DNA of 64,000 bases, taken from Melanopsichium pennsylvanicum. Taxonomy: Eukaryota > Basidiomycota > Ustilaginomycetes > Ustilaginales. How positions within the stretch are numbered: position 1 is the stretch's first letter; each line of letters begins with the position of its first letter. The position numbers were made by a program, and so were the translations under genes. Location: contig OAPG01000002.1 of the NCBI GenBank assembly GCA_900208305.1, positions 62,001 to 126,000 of the forward strand, written 5' to 3'. Of this stretch, positions 22,201 to 32,720 are shown one piece after another. The notes beneath the pieces were generated by a model, which had not been told where the DNA came from, did not search any database, and worked only from the letters and a program-made list of their open reading frames with translations.

Positions 22201-23733
22201 ATCGGGCTCCATCTCGCTGCCCGAAGTTGCACCCAACTTCTCGTGCCTTCCTGCGCTCTTTCTCAAACTCCTTGTACGTAGCGCAAACCTTGCACGACCC
22301 CCCTCGTCGGGCGAAAGGAAACCTGCCGACTTTTTGGGCTTGTGCGCATTCGAATCGGCATCGCTTGCCTCGGTCTCGCTGTATTTTGGCGTGCCGACAG
22401 GAGTGATGGAGTTGGAACCAGCAGCTGTGGCAGCCGCTGCCGACTTGCGATCCATGATGGTGCGTGCTTGCGTCGCTTTCCTCCACCTGTCGGCCATGCT
22501 GCGTAGCCGATCTCGTTTGCGCGACTTGGGATTGTTTGCTTCGTCGCGTAGACTGAGACTGATGTCGTAGAAATCCTCGTAGGTATGCGAGACCTTTTTA
22601 CAGCCTTCGCAGACGACCATGCTGGCCAACTTTCCGCAGAACAAGAGGTCGAGGAAGGGCAACAGCTCCTCCTCTTGCTCTTCCTCCTTCACTCGCGCTG
22701 TGCCGACGGCGTCGGATTCGACAGCAGCAGAAGCTGATGGATGGGCTAAGATCTGACCGTTCTCCATGTCGGCCGGTGTGAGCGTGTTCAAGGGCGATGT
22801 TGTCGATGCTGATGTAGCGGATGACGCATGTTGCAGCTTGGCTTTCTTATTTGGTGGTGGTGGTGGTGGACGCATCTTTTTTATCACGTCGAGTTCCTCC
22901 ATGCGACAAGCATCTAGCAAGTGACGCATGAGCTCGTGGCCATCCTGCTGACCATACTCGAGATACTGGTCGTACTTTTTGCCCAATTGATTGAGAAGAC
23001 GCTTTGGGTTGATGTTGATGGAGGCGCGCGAGTTGTGACCGTGGGTCCAAAACTTTTCGAGAACATGGCGAAAGGCGGTGTTGAGCGGCAGATCAAGCGC
23101 ATCAGGTTCATATGCTTGTGGACGGACGGATACGGATGAGGGCGAATTCTGGTGAGAAGGATTTGTGGCGGGAAGAGGCAAGGGCAGCTTGGTGGGCTTG
23201 ATGGTAGCTACAGGGTCATGCGCTGGAAGTGTGGCTATGGAAGCGATCGATGAGTCGAGGCTGCGGTTAGAGTTTGGTTTGTGATGGATACGACGGTCGT
23301 GCTCGCCATCACTGACACGAAGAGCTGGACTTTGTGATCGATTGGACCATTGGCTATGTCGAGGCAGAGGCAGATCTGCGATGGATGATGTCGACCCTTG
23401 TGTGTATGTTGACGAGGTGGTAGGGCCCTGGATGAGTAAGCGAAAGTCGCGGGTGTTGGCGACAGCCTGGAGGACCGAGTTGAAGAAGCAAGTGTTGCCA
23501 AGGTTGAGAATACCAGGATGAAAGGAAGGGTCGTATTCGTTGGGTGGTTTGTTGTGCTTGGAGCTCGAAGCAGCAAAGGAACCGCCAAGAAGGCCGGGCA
23601 CGAATGATGATGATGATGTTGATGATGATGATGATGATGATGATGACGATGATGACGACGACTTGTTGGAGGTAGATGCGAAAGCAGGGGTGGACGCTTG
23701 TGTGGGTTTATCTGAAAAGAGAGGATGAGCCAT
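19279..23733 (-). CDS. Ubiquitin-specific protease (C19/USP family)
   Basis: Single exon, 1484 residues. The Cys box NLGNTCFFNSVLQ places the nucleophile at Cys81. The His box (HQGSLSAGHYTAY) is near residue 1160, and the domain ends with a YMLFYERI segment. Two CxxC pairs inside the domain (CEGC and CKNC) resemble the zinc-ribbon fingers of USP enzymes. Large Ser/Gly/Pro-rich inserts split the domain, which is therefore much longer than a typical 350-residue core. A poly-Ser tract near the N-terminus and an Asp run near the C-terminus come from trinucleotide repeats. The enzyme removes ubiquitin from proteins. The nearest yeast paralogue cannot be decided from sequence alone. Confidence 0.92.
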   Translation of the reverse strand: MAHPLFSDKPTQASTPAFASTSNKSSSSSSSSSSSSSSTSSSSFVPGLLGGSFAASSSKHNKPPNEYDPSFHPGILNLGNTCFFNSVLQAVANTRDFRLLIQGPTTSSTYTQGSTSSIADLPLPRHSQWSNRSQSPALRVSDGEHDRRIHHKPNSNRSLDSSIASIATLPAHDPVATIKPTKLPLPLPATNPSHQNSPSSVSVRPQAYEPDALDLPLNTAFRHVLEKFWTHGHNSRASININPKRLLNQLGKKYDQYLEYGQQDGHELMRHLLDACRMEELDVIKKMRPPPPPPNKKAKLQHASSATSASTTSPLNTLTPADMENGQILAHPSASAAVESDAVGTARVKEEEQEEELLPFLDLLFCGKLASMVVCEGCKKVSHTYEDFYDISLSLRDEANNPKSRKRDRLRSMADRWRKATQARTIMDRKSAAAATAAGSNSITPVGTPKYSETEASDADSNAHKPKKSAGFLSPDEGGRARFALRTRSLRKSAGRHEKLGATSGSEMEPDFPDMASLSLAPSPGARPYVDSAPASAGEDNGDARTRTRVARMLGSVRPADASSRETSPNPSTTRDRSTVPPLSAGIRPTLRPTKSSSHQSAYIARIMADDPAATSSNPPASRKAGAPSPLFDAVAAAAASAAQGKPLHGFFRTVGVTPRTRDACIEFEPNPKSQAAKRRQNMREEQSATGLIASLRQFTSVEVLDGENSFACKNCWRLANPPNAQEREQIRRRKSRKGIAAAEDDEEEEGSEPSSSDGEGNSDKDEKEKERFAPPPAAAGDETLTSHSTVNGLSNSTSQSTLASADSSVDSILTGSSASHPPHQRSDIPTISMTNADAPSDHVQMGIQTSHSASVNGSSVVSRDYAESSPDGMVIMQHQNRGSESSFSSAEGTTRNKIRGRRLGPNHGYDTGTETDMSGFSTGMDESNASEGTDTEAERQGESQSKPKNASERSGPKRSSQSLPRRALKRYLIASAPPVLIFHLKRFQATGRGFVSGLAGFKKIDDQVTFPEFLDITPWLAPPREEYDRRGRLKASSDPLAIRRRAEQEATIAGVDARHVKVQVSNVNQRHGKKRKDGGSRKHHGMWSWHLSDHHKDTGMGTGQQHSSGGGGGGGRDLDEGPKVHAANGYEIVPSVFRRPKTEYRLYAVIVHQGSLSAGHYTAYVLSDRIKLKDAGGVKDMVARSAPTSRTNTPIPASNAANPGGGGGGGGGLAQLFSVGGGGGKPSRSHAASPAPIRPASAAPFSTTSSSSVAMSSIASSSSFVSGGCSSHDIALKKSTSSVGEDINDDASASGSGLRFTSSATESINTTNTSSSSSASSHHGPKIVRPEPKLKAMASWDSLDELEQSHASCDFGGISGNGGNGVSATPTITTSTAVSGSGGGGGGGGGTPLEPTPAVATVASYNSNAHRHTGVGHNNGHELYADDDGDDNGDDDVDDDDDVDFRRRDDGRRWVYTSDTMVRAATIEEVLKCKAYMLFYERI

Positions 23734-25185
23734 ATTGGTCGAGGGGATGGCGGAGGTGGTAGCTCACAGGATGAGCAGCGGTGACGTGGCGAGACGATCT
23801 AGATGTAATGGAGCTAGCGCGAAAGAAGCCAAGAGCTGATGCGAGGCTGAGTTGTGAGGGTTGGTTGCGCTTAAAGATGCATAGCGTGAGCCGCAGCGAG
23901 ATGGCATATGCTGAGGAGTGTGGAACGGTGATTCAAGTCAAGCTTGCGAGCCACTGTAGATGCGTATTGAATTATGAATGAAAAGATAAGCCAACTGATT
24001 GAGTGATGGACGCGATAAGCCGAGGTGATGGACGGTGCATCACGGGGGTGATTTTACCAAAGAAAAAGGTATAATGTACGAGGCAGGCCAGTGTTGAGGC
24101 TGAAAGAATATGTTGAAGCGAGAATGTTGTTATGAGGGATGAATGGTAATGATGCAAATGACTGTGTAAATGATTACGGATGCTAATGTGGATGATGCTC
24201 GCTATACTTGATGTGTCCTGGTAACAATATCTATATGGTGAATGATGATGAGAAAAGCGAAACTCCTCAAATCGAGTCTTAGGGGCGTGGAGTGAGAGGA
24301 ATTGGAGTGAGAGGAATTGGAGTGAGAGGAATTGGAGAAATGGATGGAATCAAATGTGTCGACCAAATGTGCATTTAAAATGAGGTCAAAGCGAGAGAGA
24401 CGATAATATTCAAGCATTCTCACAGTCTAAATCTTTCAGTCTGTCAGTCCGAACCACGTTTAGGCTCACAAAGTCTGAATTACCGTAGAATTGATTAACA
24501 TTGGTAAATTTAGTTCTACAAATGTATTCATTGACACTCCAAACCCGGCCAAAACAAGCTTTACACACGGTTTCAAACTTGACATTATGCACTACACCAC
24601 CTCACACATTCTCATTCATTTTTCATTCTCATAATAATATCCTCTCGCTCGCTCGCTTGCCACATGCATGTTTCTCTTCTCTTGTTCACCAAACTAACCC
24701 TAGACAAGCGTTCAACTAACTAGCATGCACCACAAGCATTCAAATACACTCTCAAAAGTACGAGATCGGGAAAACAAGTAGTTGTGTTTTTCAAGAGAAA
24801 TTTTTAGGTGTTAAACACCCCCCTCTCGGTTCTGAAAGAGGAAAGGCGCAAAATGCATAATACATGGAGAATGTGTGTGTGTGTGTGTATGTGTGTGTGA
24901 CATTAAGGGAAACGTTCTCCTCCTCTTTTTGATCTTATTTCATCTCCGGTCAGTACCTCAAATCACCTCGAGACATTGTGTATGTATAGACTGATTCCTG
25001 CCCAGAACAGAGAGAGGGGGGAAGAAAGGACAGTCCCAAGTCTGTCGATGCTGCTTTCGACTGCCAAGAGTGAAAAACAAAAGGAAAAGAGAAACAATGA
25101 TCTGGATTTCAACGCCATGTGTATAGTCTTATGGAGGTTTTGTCAAATGCTGCAAAAGAACGAAAAATCGACTTTTTTTATATTT
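23734..25185. other. Intergenic: protease promoter and eL14 3' flank
   Basis: No supported gene. Contains a three-copy 15-bp repeat (24289-24336) and a GT run near 24873-24899. Confidence 0.45.
24289..24336. repeat. Tandem repeat, 15 bp x 3
   Basis: Three perfect copies of GGAGTGAGAGGAATT followed by a partial fourth. Confidence 0.9.
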
Positions 25186-26100
25186 TTAAGCGGAAGCCTT
25201 CTTGGTAGCGGGCGAGAGGACGTTACGACGCTGCTTCTTGAGAAGCATAACGTTGAATCGTTCAAAGTCACCGAGCGAACGACGAGTCTTCATGGCAGCA
25301 CGCTTCTTGGCCCAACCAGACTGCGCCCACTTCTCGGCAACACTAGCCTTCTCAAAGTACTTCTTGACAACGGGCGATCCAGCTCCACGCGGAAGTCCGG
25401 GGACGGTGAGCTTGGTGAGCGTCAAGTGCTTGAAGGCAAATGGCTGACGAGCAACACCGGTGGTGGGAGAGTCGATGATGGCCTACAAGTTTTTCAACAG
25501 TGAGAAATAAGAGTGATAAAGTCAGTGGTCTGTTGTTGATGCGATTCGAGATGCGGCGCAAAGGAAAACGTTAACTGCAACATCGGTTCTTGCACAGGGT
25601 TTGGACCCGAATGCTGCTTTGCGCTCAACCAAACGTTCTGCTGAGCCATACCGTGGACACAGTGTGGGACTTCATAGTCCACCCCGCGGAACGTTGTATA
25701 TCCTAACACCGCCCTGGATTTGGAAATGCATCTGTTGAGAATTATGCCGACTGGGTCTGCTCAGCACGGAAAGACGAGCTGTACCCTTGGTGGTTGAGTT
25801 CATTCCGTGTCCCGCAACACCGACCATGATGATCTAATCCCTTCTGATCCACTATGGTCCAGTCATATCCTGCAACGTCGTGTCCACGCTGCGCCCGATG
25901 GTTTTGCGACTATTGCAGAAATGATTCCTTGAGTCGTGTCATTGACCCGATGTCGAGTTGAATTTGTCCTTCCTTTGTGGGAAACTTACCCTGTTGTGGT
26001 CGATAATCTCGACAATCACGGCGAGCTGGCCGGCGGAAGGGCCGTTCTCGACGAGGACAACTCGGCCAACCTCAACGTAACGCTTGAAAGAAGCAGGCAT
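25186..26100 (-). CDS. RPL14: 60S ribosomal protein eL14
   Basis: Exon 1 is 26100-25990 (37 codons) and exon 2 is 25482-25186, joined across a 507-nt intron (GTAAGT...TTGTAG) to give 135 residues. The N-terminus has the KOW-like eL14 start ([12 protein letters not shown], then [10 protein letters not shown]). Exon 2 begins AIIDSP and carries the [14 protein letters not shown] segment, then a basic C-terminus rich in Ala and Lys. eL14 is a eukaryote-specific large-subunit protein. The gene is divergent from the eL42 gene, with about 1.9 kb between starts. Length and phase agree with fungal eL14. Confidence 0.95.
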
Positions 26101-27373
26101 TGTGTATGGTCTGTCAGGATTGTTTGGTGGTAGTGGGAAAGAAAACGAGGTTGAACGTGTCAGCGCAACTTGGTTTCAGAAATCTGCGGTGTGGGGATGA
26201 TTGCAATTTCATTTTTTTCTTCCGTATCATCGAATCGTTGTTGTTTTCTGCATTGCTTCCAAAGTGGCGATGGTGTTCGGTGGTGCTTCCAAAATTCCAA
26301 CATTCATGCTGTGTAGCCAAATTGCTTGTCGAGATGTGGTAGAACTGCGATGCTGGAATGAGCTGTGAAGAGCACGTGCTTGGCTGTGCAAATTCGACAT
26401 AGAAGAACAGACTAAGATCATCGGCGGGCGACACGAAGCAATAGCCAAAGTTTGTGCCACATGTATGCTTGCGTTGCACACTCCCCTGTCCATGATCGGT
26501 CCTCAAATGTTTGGATGCCAGTCTGCCAAGATAAACCATGTTCATTCAAGGATCAACTTTCCCGACATGGAGCCTTTCTCCATTGCCTCACAAGTCTTGC
26601 TCCCTGACACGATGGGTTGTTGTTGTGATGGCTTCCCACATGTGTACTGTACGAGTTGCTCGCGAATGCACCGCCCTTTGAGGTTTTGCGGCGTAAAAAC
26701 GTCGGTTGTTGGGAAAGGTGAAGCCTTGGTTGGCTACAATTGTGCGTGGTGCAGAGTCCGAGTACGATGTAGATGATACGAATGCTGAGAATGATGATGC
26801 TATTGTTGCTGTTTTGATGTTATTAGCATCTACTTACGTTCTTGAGATGATGGTGATGGACGCGTTAGAGATTGAGGGAGCAACAGCGAACATCAACCAC
26901 CTCACTCGCTGTGTAGCTCAAGTTGCTCGACTTTAGGTCTGCGTCTCTGGTTTTGAATTTGTGTCGACGTCTTCTCGTTTTGGCTCAAGACTGTGCTGCG
27001 AAAATGTACTCTGTGCATGCACACCAATTGAGCTTCAATCCCTTCAAATTTCTCAACAGGCACTCTCTCATTGCCACAGCCACGGCGCGACGAGAGAGGC
27101 TCAAGGAAATAGATTTTGAATTTACAGATTGGTTTTAATTGGTGTGACGACGTGCACGTGATATCTATTCATTATTTGTAATGCTATTGAGCAGCTTCTC
27201 TGGTCGTCTCGGAACATACAAACGTTGACATAGTGGCCACGATGACGATATTGTAGAGTGTATCATGTTGGTGTGTCGAATGTTCCGCATAATGTAGGTG
27301 TGAGAGCGATCTGCAAGAGATGGAGAATGGCCTTTGTGGTGAAAGTGTCTGTTAAGGATGCGAAATAGAAAAC

Positions 27374-27392
27374 TCGGCCGAGGTGGCACGTG
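27374..27392 (+). promoter_or_regulatory. Candidate ribosomal-protein promoter module (CGGCCG + E-box)
   Basis: TCGGCCGAGGT at 27374-27384 is followed two bases later by CACGTG. The same 11-mer with a nearby CACGTGA occurs in the other divergent ribosomal-protein promoter (35510-35535). The CGGCCG core could be read by a zinc-cluster factor and CACGTG by a bHLH factor; this is inference. Confidence 0.45.
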
Positions 27393-27651
27393 ATGCAAGA
27401 AGTGCGTTCAGTTTAGTATGACCTTTTGCTGAAGCGAGCGACCTCGAATCGGCTTAAAACCAAGGCAGCACCCGGCAGTGCCTAACTGCTCCGACAGACT
27501 GCAGCATCCTGAATGCCGAAATTGGCAAAGGCATGAGCAGAGAGCGCGCAAGAGCCTATTGGCCAGGTAGCGCAGTCTGCGAGCCAGCAACGGTGGCAGC
27601 TGGTTTGACTGGCTGAGCTGAGTAACAGCTGCGCGAGAATCTGATTTAGTG

Positions 27652-27652
27652 C

Positions 27653-27689
<37 letters not shown>
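27652..27689. repeat. GA dinucleotide repeat
   Basis: A nearly uninterrupted GA run in the eL14/eL42 intergenic region. Confidence 0.9.
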
Positions 27690-28046
27690 CTTTGCCATCA
27701 GGGGAAACCACCGGACGGCTATCATTAGTTTGACCTTTCCCCACCAATCCTCAAGTCATCACTGAATAGCGTAAGTATTTCATCACCAACTAGACGACAT
27801 TGAAACCATCTTGGATTCACAACCTCAGACTCTGTACAAATACAACGAGGTATACTGTTCTATTGGGCCAGCTTTCGGCATCTATCGGATCCAACTTGCA
27901 GTTCCAAGAAAACCCTCTTTCAACCAACATCCAAAGACCGACACGCCATCTGAAACAGATCGGTTCCTAATACCTTTTCACCTTGACCTTTTCGTTCCTA
28001 CGTTCATATCACCAACTACTCGTTTTGTTGCGATCTCATATAGAAA

Positions 28047-29057
28047 ATGGTCAACGTTCCCAAGACCCGCAGGACTTACTGCAAGGGCAAGCCCTGCAAG
28101 AAGCACACGTAAGTATAAACAATCTCTCCTTCGACACGGCATGCAAATGCTAGCACCTAGAACCAGCAACTTGGCATTCGACAACTTGACAGCAGCAGCA
28201 GCATCAAGGATGACAAGAGGACATTTACTGGAAGATCAGATCAGCCCAAATGAAACTACACCACTGCAGTTTTCACTTGCGTACGCACTTTTGTTTAAAA
28301 GTTTGAAGATGATATTTGGTAGAGATTGCATACTGAGATTGGCAGCTGAATTGGTCAGAGGGATGGAGGCAACGATAATTGAGGACATGTACATAGTATT
28401 GGCAGCTTCTTACTGGGCAGATGCCGTATCAGCTGCAGACAAGATCAAGGCACGCTAGACGGACGTGGCTCTCTTAGACATGCTGCACAGCCCGATTAGG
28501 TCAGGAGATCTCGTCAGATGCAGATCAACATACGGATAGGAAGTAGGATGCTTGTTAGTGATGAACACTTGGCTCCTTTCTTGGACGGTCGAATCTGGGA
28601 GCATCTACACGGTTGCTGGAGATGATCCATTTTTGTTACAATGACACGAGTCCAGGAGAGCCACTGTGCCGATTGGTGGTATGATCATCACCTTGAATCA
28701 CATGCAGTCTCGAGATCAAACGACTTACTCGATGTGTTTTTCTTTGTTTGTTTGTCGAAAACGTCTTGATCCGCACTGCGATTGTTGATGCACAACAGTC
28801 CTCACAAGATCACCCAGTACAAGACGGGTAAGGCTTCGCTGTACGCTCAGGGTAAGCGTCGTTACGACAGGAAGCAGAAGGGTTACGGTGGTCAGACCAA
28901 GCCCGTTTTCCACAAAAAGGCAAAGACCACCAAGAAGGTGGTTTTGCGACTCGAATGCACTCAGTGCAAGTACCGATCGCACGTTGCTCTTAAGCGTTGC
29001 AAGCACTTTGAACTCGGTGGTGACAAGAAGCAGAAGAACGCCGCTCTCGTCTTCTAA
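28047..29057 (+). CDS. RPL42: 60S ribosomal protein eL42 (L44e)
   Basis: Exon 1 is 28047-28108 and exon 2 is 28799-29057, joined across a 690-nt intron to give 106 residues, the normal fungal length. The start [15 protein letters not shown], the CxxxxC and CTQC zinc-ribbon cysteines and the [11 protein letters not shown] segment identify the family. It sits at the E-site of the large subunit. Residue 56 is Pro, the form generally linked to cycloheximide sensitivity in yeasts (Gln at this site gives resistance). The long intron contains no RNA gene that I can support. Confidence 0.96.
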
Positions 29058-29458
29058 AGCTACTACCTTACTTTGTCCTATTCCATCTTGTCCTTTCGTT
29101 TTCTTTTCATCTTGCGACATTGTATAAATCATCATGATGTCACGTTGATGCATTGAAAAGAAATTTTAAAAAAAAAAAGTCGTTCCGTGTATAACTCTGG
29201 CACGCTCGACGCTGTACTTTTTCCCCTTTCAACTTGTTCACGCTCTACATTGATGTTAAGAGCCATGTTTTCCCGATACGAAAGTGCACATGAAAAGGGG
29301 ATCGGATTGAGTTGCAACCTTACTTTGGTGAATGCTTCTGATCTTGTACACACATACACTATGAGCAAAAGAAAGAGTTTAATTTTATAAGTCGAGTGAG
29401 AAGAGGCGAAAAGAGATGAAACAAGGGAAAAGTAATTTGTGAGAGTTGAATTTGGATT
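29058..29458. other. Intergenic between convergent eL42 and Zuotin genes
   Basis: Three-prime flanks only; short A and T tracts, no gene seen. Confidence 0.5.
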
Positions 29459-30844
29459 TTAAACAAAAGCCGAATTCTGAATACCAACCTCACTAGCAAC
29501 CTTTACAAATTGTGCCTTAACAAGGTCAACACCTTCAGCAGCCTCTGCATTTTTCCTAAATTCGCCAAGTTTAGTAAGTTCCAACTTTTCGCAAAGAGCA
29601 TCAAGTTCATTCAACTGATTCTCAATGATTGCTGGAGTAGGAAGAGTGGTACTGGATTGAAAGTAATTGTTATCAATGATCAATTTGTTCAAAGCCTTCT
29701 TTTCCTTTTTAATGGCTTTCTTCGCTGCTTCTTTTGCCTTTTTAGCATCGGCTTTAGCAAGCTTTTCCTGTTCAGCTACTTTAGCTTGTTCCTCTACCTG
29801 TTTCTTGGCTTGTTCTTCAGCTTTCTTTTGGTCCTCAGCTACCTTTCGAGGGTCAACAACACCACCACCACCACCAACAGAGGTACCTTTATTACGACCT
29901 TTGTTCTTTTTAGCTTCCCTAGCAGCTTTATCATCAGCTTTGAATTGTTTAATCCTAGGATCAATAGATAAAGCCTTGTCAACTAGGTTACGAAGACGTG
30001 CATTGTCCTCCTTCTTTCTACTTGCGCGTTCGTTCCTGTTCTTCTTTTCAGTATATCGCTTATCATCACGATTGTCGGAACCTTCGTTGATCTCCTTATC
30101 AAGGTACTCGAACGAACGCCATGAATCGAAGTTGTACCAGAAATCGTAAAATTCGTCCACATGTTGTCGGGTAGAGTTGGCATCGCCAAGTTGGGGAACC
30201 GCACCATTTTTGGGTTCGCTGAAACGCGATTCACGTTGAAACACAGGATCCCAAAGCGTGTAGAATTTTTCAGCAGATTCCTTACCGGTGGGAACGTCAA
30301 AATCATCGATAGATTCATCGACCGAATCAAAATGACGACGTTTTTCGGGGTTGGAGAGGATCTCGTGAGCTTTGGCGATACACTTGAAGAAGGAATCGTC
30401 AGAAGTGAGACCGGAAGAACCGGCTTTTTTGTCCGGATGGTGTTTGAGAACTTTTTTACGATGAGCGATTTTGATTTGATCCTGAGTGGCTTTCCAACGA
30501 AGCGAGGAGAGACCGAGGACAGCGTAGTGATCTTGGGTCTTCCATTCTTTGGGATCACGAGCGAGGAGTTCGTCGGATTCGTCTTCTTCACCAACGCCGA
30601 GATCATCATCGCCGTTGGTAGCAGCAGCTGCGGCAGCGGCAGCGAGAGAATCTTGGATGATCTTGTCGTCTTCAGCAAAGCTGAACTGGTTGAGATGACG
30701 ACGCTTGTGTGCGAGGAAGGCAGGACCAACCGGCTGAAGGGTGCGAATGGCGCAAGGCGAGAGGGTAGAGGCGGAGGACTGGCCAGGCTTGAAGCCAGGA
30801 GCGGGAGCCGAAAGCTCGTAATCAAGGTCTATAAAGACAGACAT
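29459..30844 (-). CDS. ZUO1: Zuotin, ribosome-associated J-domain co-chaperone
   Basis: 461 residues from the ATG at 30844. The J domain spans about 105-180 with HPD at 136-138. A zuotin-type middle region follows (WRSFEYLDKEINEG, then the basic RNERASRKKE stretch), then a long charged Lys/Ala/Glu helix and a C-terminal bundle. Zuotin forms the ribosome-associated complex with an Hsp70 (Ssz1) and stimulates Ssb at the tunnel exit. It lacks the C-terminal SANT domains of animal MPP11, as other fungal forms do. The frame continues upstream of 30844 but without an ATG or conserved sequence. The gene is divergent from seryl-tRNA synthetase. Confidence 0.93.
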   Translation of the reverse strand: MSVFIDLDYELSAPAPGFKPGQSSASTLSPCAIRTLQPVGPAFLAHKRRHLNQFSFAEDDKIIQDSLAAAAAAAATNGDDDLGVGEEDESDELLARDPKEWKTQDHYAVLGLSSLRWKATQDQIKIAHRKKVLKHHPDKKAGSSGLTSDDSFFKCIAKAHEILSNPEKRRHFDSVDESIDDFDVPTGKESAEKFYTLWDPVFQRESRFSEPKNGAVPQLGDANSTRQHVDEFYDFWYNFDSWRSFEYLDKEINEGSDNRDDKRYTEKKNRNERASRKKEDNARLRNLVDKALSIDPRIKQFKADDKAAREAKKNKGRNKGTSVGGGGGVVDPRKVAEDQKKAEEQAKKQVEEQAKVAEQEKLAKADAKKAKEAAKKAIKKEKKALNKLIIDNNYFQSSTTLPTPAIIENQLNELDALCEKLELTKLGEFRKNAEAAEGVDLVKAQFVKVASEVGIQNSAFV

Positions 30845-31343
30845 GATGAATTCACTACTATATAATCCAAGGTTGTGGTGAGTATGAGTAACCAAGCAAA
30901 CCAGGAGCGACGCCCTAAGAAGCGGAAATGAGGTTTCTTCCAAAGCGGCACAAAGATCGACGACCAAAGTGGCTGATTATTATTATTGACTTGACTGAAT
31001 GATTTCTGCCATTTGAGAACCAAAAAAAGAAAATTTTCGATTGATCTGAATCTTAGTGCATTTTTTTTGAGAAGGAAAATGTTAGAGTATGTCTGTCAAA
31101 CAATGTAATAAAAAGAAGACTCCGACTTTGCTCGCTTTGAATCGCACTAACTCTGCTACTACAGAACTTACTGCTGAGTCTGATTGTACTTGATTTGACT
31201 CGAAAAGTAGTCAGGCCAGCATAAATTCAGACCAACACTTTCAATGTACAATAAATACATTATTCAAATTTCTCATCCTCTTGCTTCTGACTCAACCACG
31301 TCATTCACCTCCCCTACCATCACATCTCTACATACGCACCAAC
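30845..31343. promoter_or_regulatory. Divergent promoter of Zuotin and seryl-tRNA synthetase
   Basis: About 500 bp, AT-rich, with no gene. Contains TGACTCA at 31288-31294, about 50 bp before the SerRS ATG, and related TGAGTC (31175-31180) and TGACTC motifs. Confidence 0.45.
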
Positions 31344-32720
31344 ATGATTGACCTTCTTATGCTTCAGCCCGATAAGGGTGGTAATCCTCAACTTGTCAAA
31401 GACTCTCAAAAGAAGCGCAACGCATCCGAAGAGCTCGTCGACCAAGTGCTCGCCCTCTACAAAAATTGGGTTTCTCTCCAAAAGGATCTGGATGTCGCAC
31501 GTCGCAATGTCAACGCCGTACAAGCAGAGATTACAAAGCTTCGTAAAGCCAAGCAGAACGCCGACGAACAGATGGCCAACAAGAAGCAACTCGATGCAAA
31601 TGTCAAACAACTCACTCCCACCGTCGTAGCCGCTGAACAAGCCATGAAGACGAAAGCCATGCAAATCGGCAACATTGTCGGTGACAAAGTTCCCATCTCC
31701 AACACTGAGGATGACAATGCCGAAATTCGCAAATGGCACCCCGACGGTCCCAATGCTCAAGTCGAAAAAAAGCAAGGAATTCTCTCCCATCACGAGGTCA
31801 TGTATCGTCTCGAATTGTTTGACACTGAACGAGGTACCAAGATCTCGGGTCATCGTGGATTCTTCCTCACTGGTGACGGTGTGGATCTCAACCAAGCTCT
31901 CATCAATTACGGTCTCGATTTTTTGAGGAAAAAGCAGTACAAAAAAATCATGACTCCCTTCATGATGCGAAAAGAAGTCATGGCCAAAACCGCCCAACTC
32001 GATCAATTCGACGAGGAACTTTACAAGGTTACTGGAGATGAAGATGACAAGTACCTCATCGCCACTTCTGAACAACCCATCTCTGCACTTCACTCTGATG
32101 AAGTTTTCACCGAACCTTCAAAACAGTTGCCCATCCGTTACGCAGGTTACTCGACCTGTTTCCGTAAAGAAGCGGGTTCGCATGGTAAAGACACGTGGGG
32201 AATCTTTCGAGTTCATCAATTCGAAAAGGTGGAACAGTTTTGCATCACCGATCCTGCCTCTTCTTGGGATATGTTGGAACAAATGCTTACGAATTCGGAA
32301 GAATTTTATCAATCTCTCGGTCTAGCTTATCACGTGGTTGCGATTGTGAGTGGTGCACTTAACAATGCAGCTGCCATGAAGTATGATTTGGAAGCTTGGT
32401 TCCCTTTCCAAGGAGAGTATAAAGAACTTGTTTCTTGTTCGAATTGTACGGATTATCAATCGAGGAGATTGGATGTGAGGTGTGGGTTTAAGAAACCGGG
32501 GGATACTAAACAGACTTTTGTTCATATGTTGAACGGTACTTTGTGCGCAACGGAGAGAGCTCTTTGTTGTGTGGTTGAAAATTGGCAGACGGAGCATGGG
32601 TTGAGGATTCCACCACCTTTGGTACCTTATATGGGTGGAAGGGATTTCTTGCCTTATACTAGAGAGTTGCCTAAGGGTACTACTAGTCAGAAGCAGCAGC
32701 AGCAGCAGCAGAAAAAGTAG
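31344..32720 (+). CDS. SES1: Seryl-tRNA synthetase, cytosolic
   Basis: Single exon, 458 residues from the ATG at 31344 (the frame upstream opens only with TTG). The N-terminal helical hairpin (about 25-110) binds the long variable arm of tRNA-Ser. The class II core follows, with motif 2 as FRKEAGSHGKDTWGIFRVHQ and motif 3 around TLCATERALCCVVEN. The C-terminus ends in a short Gln/Lys tail from a CAG repeat. It charges tRNA-Ser (and tRNA-Sec where present) in the cytosol. Confidence 0.96.
   Translation: MIDLLMLQPDKGGNPQLVKDSQKKRNASEELVDQVLALYKNWVSLQKDLDVARRNVNAVQAEITKLRKAKQNADEQMANKKQLDANVKQLTPTVVAAEQAMKTKAMQIGNIVGDKVPISNTEDDNAEIRKWHPDGPNAQVEKKQGILSHHEVMYRLELFDTERGTKISGHRGFFLTGDGVDLNQALINYGLDFLRKKQYKKIMTPFMMRKEVMAKTAQLDQFDEELYKVTGDEDDKYLIATSEQPISALHSDEVFTEPSKQLPIRYAGYSTCFRKEAGSHGKDTWGIFRVHQFEKVEQFCITDPASSWDMLEQMLTNSEEFYQSLGLAYHVVAIVSGALNNAAAMKYDLEAWFPFQGEYKELVSCSNCTDYQSRRLDVRCGFKKPGDTKQTFVHMLNGTLCATERALCCVVENWQTEHGLRIPPPLVPYMGGRDFLPYTRELPKGTTSQKQQQQQQKK

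Larger units (their letters stand above)
26101..28046. promoter_or_regulatory. Divergent promoter region of eL14 and eL42
   Basis: 1.9 kb without a gene, between two ribosomal-protein starts. It contains CACGTG motifs, the 11-mer TCGGCCGAGGT (27374-27384) next to CACGTG (27387-27392), and a GA repeat (27652-27689). Confidence 0.55.

Noticed and set aside
28109..28798. Possible C/D snoRNA in the eL42 intron (GTGATGA near 28557)
   Set aside because: No D box or terminal stem in the right place; other long ribosomal-protein introns likewise gave no supportable RNA.
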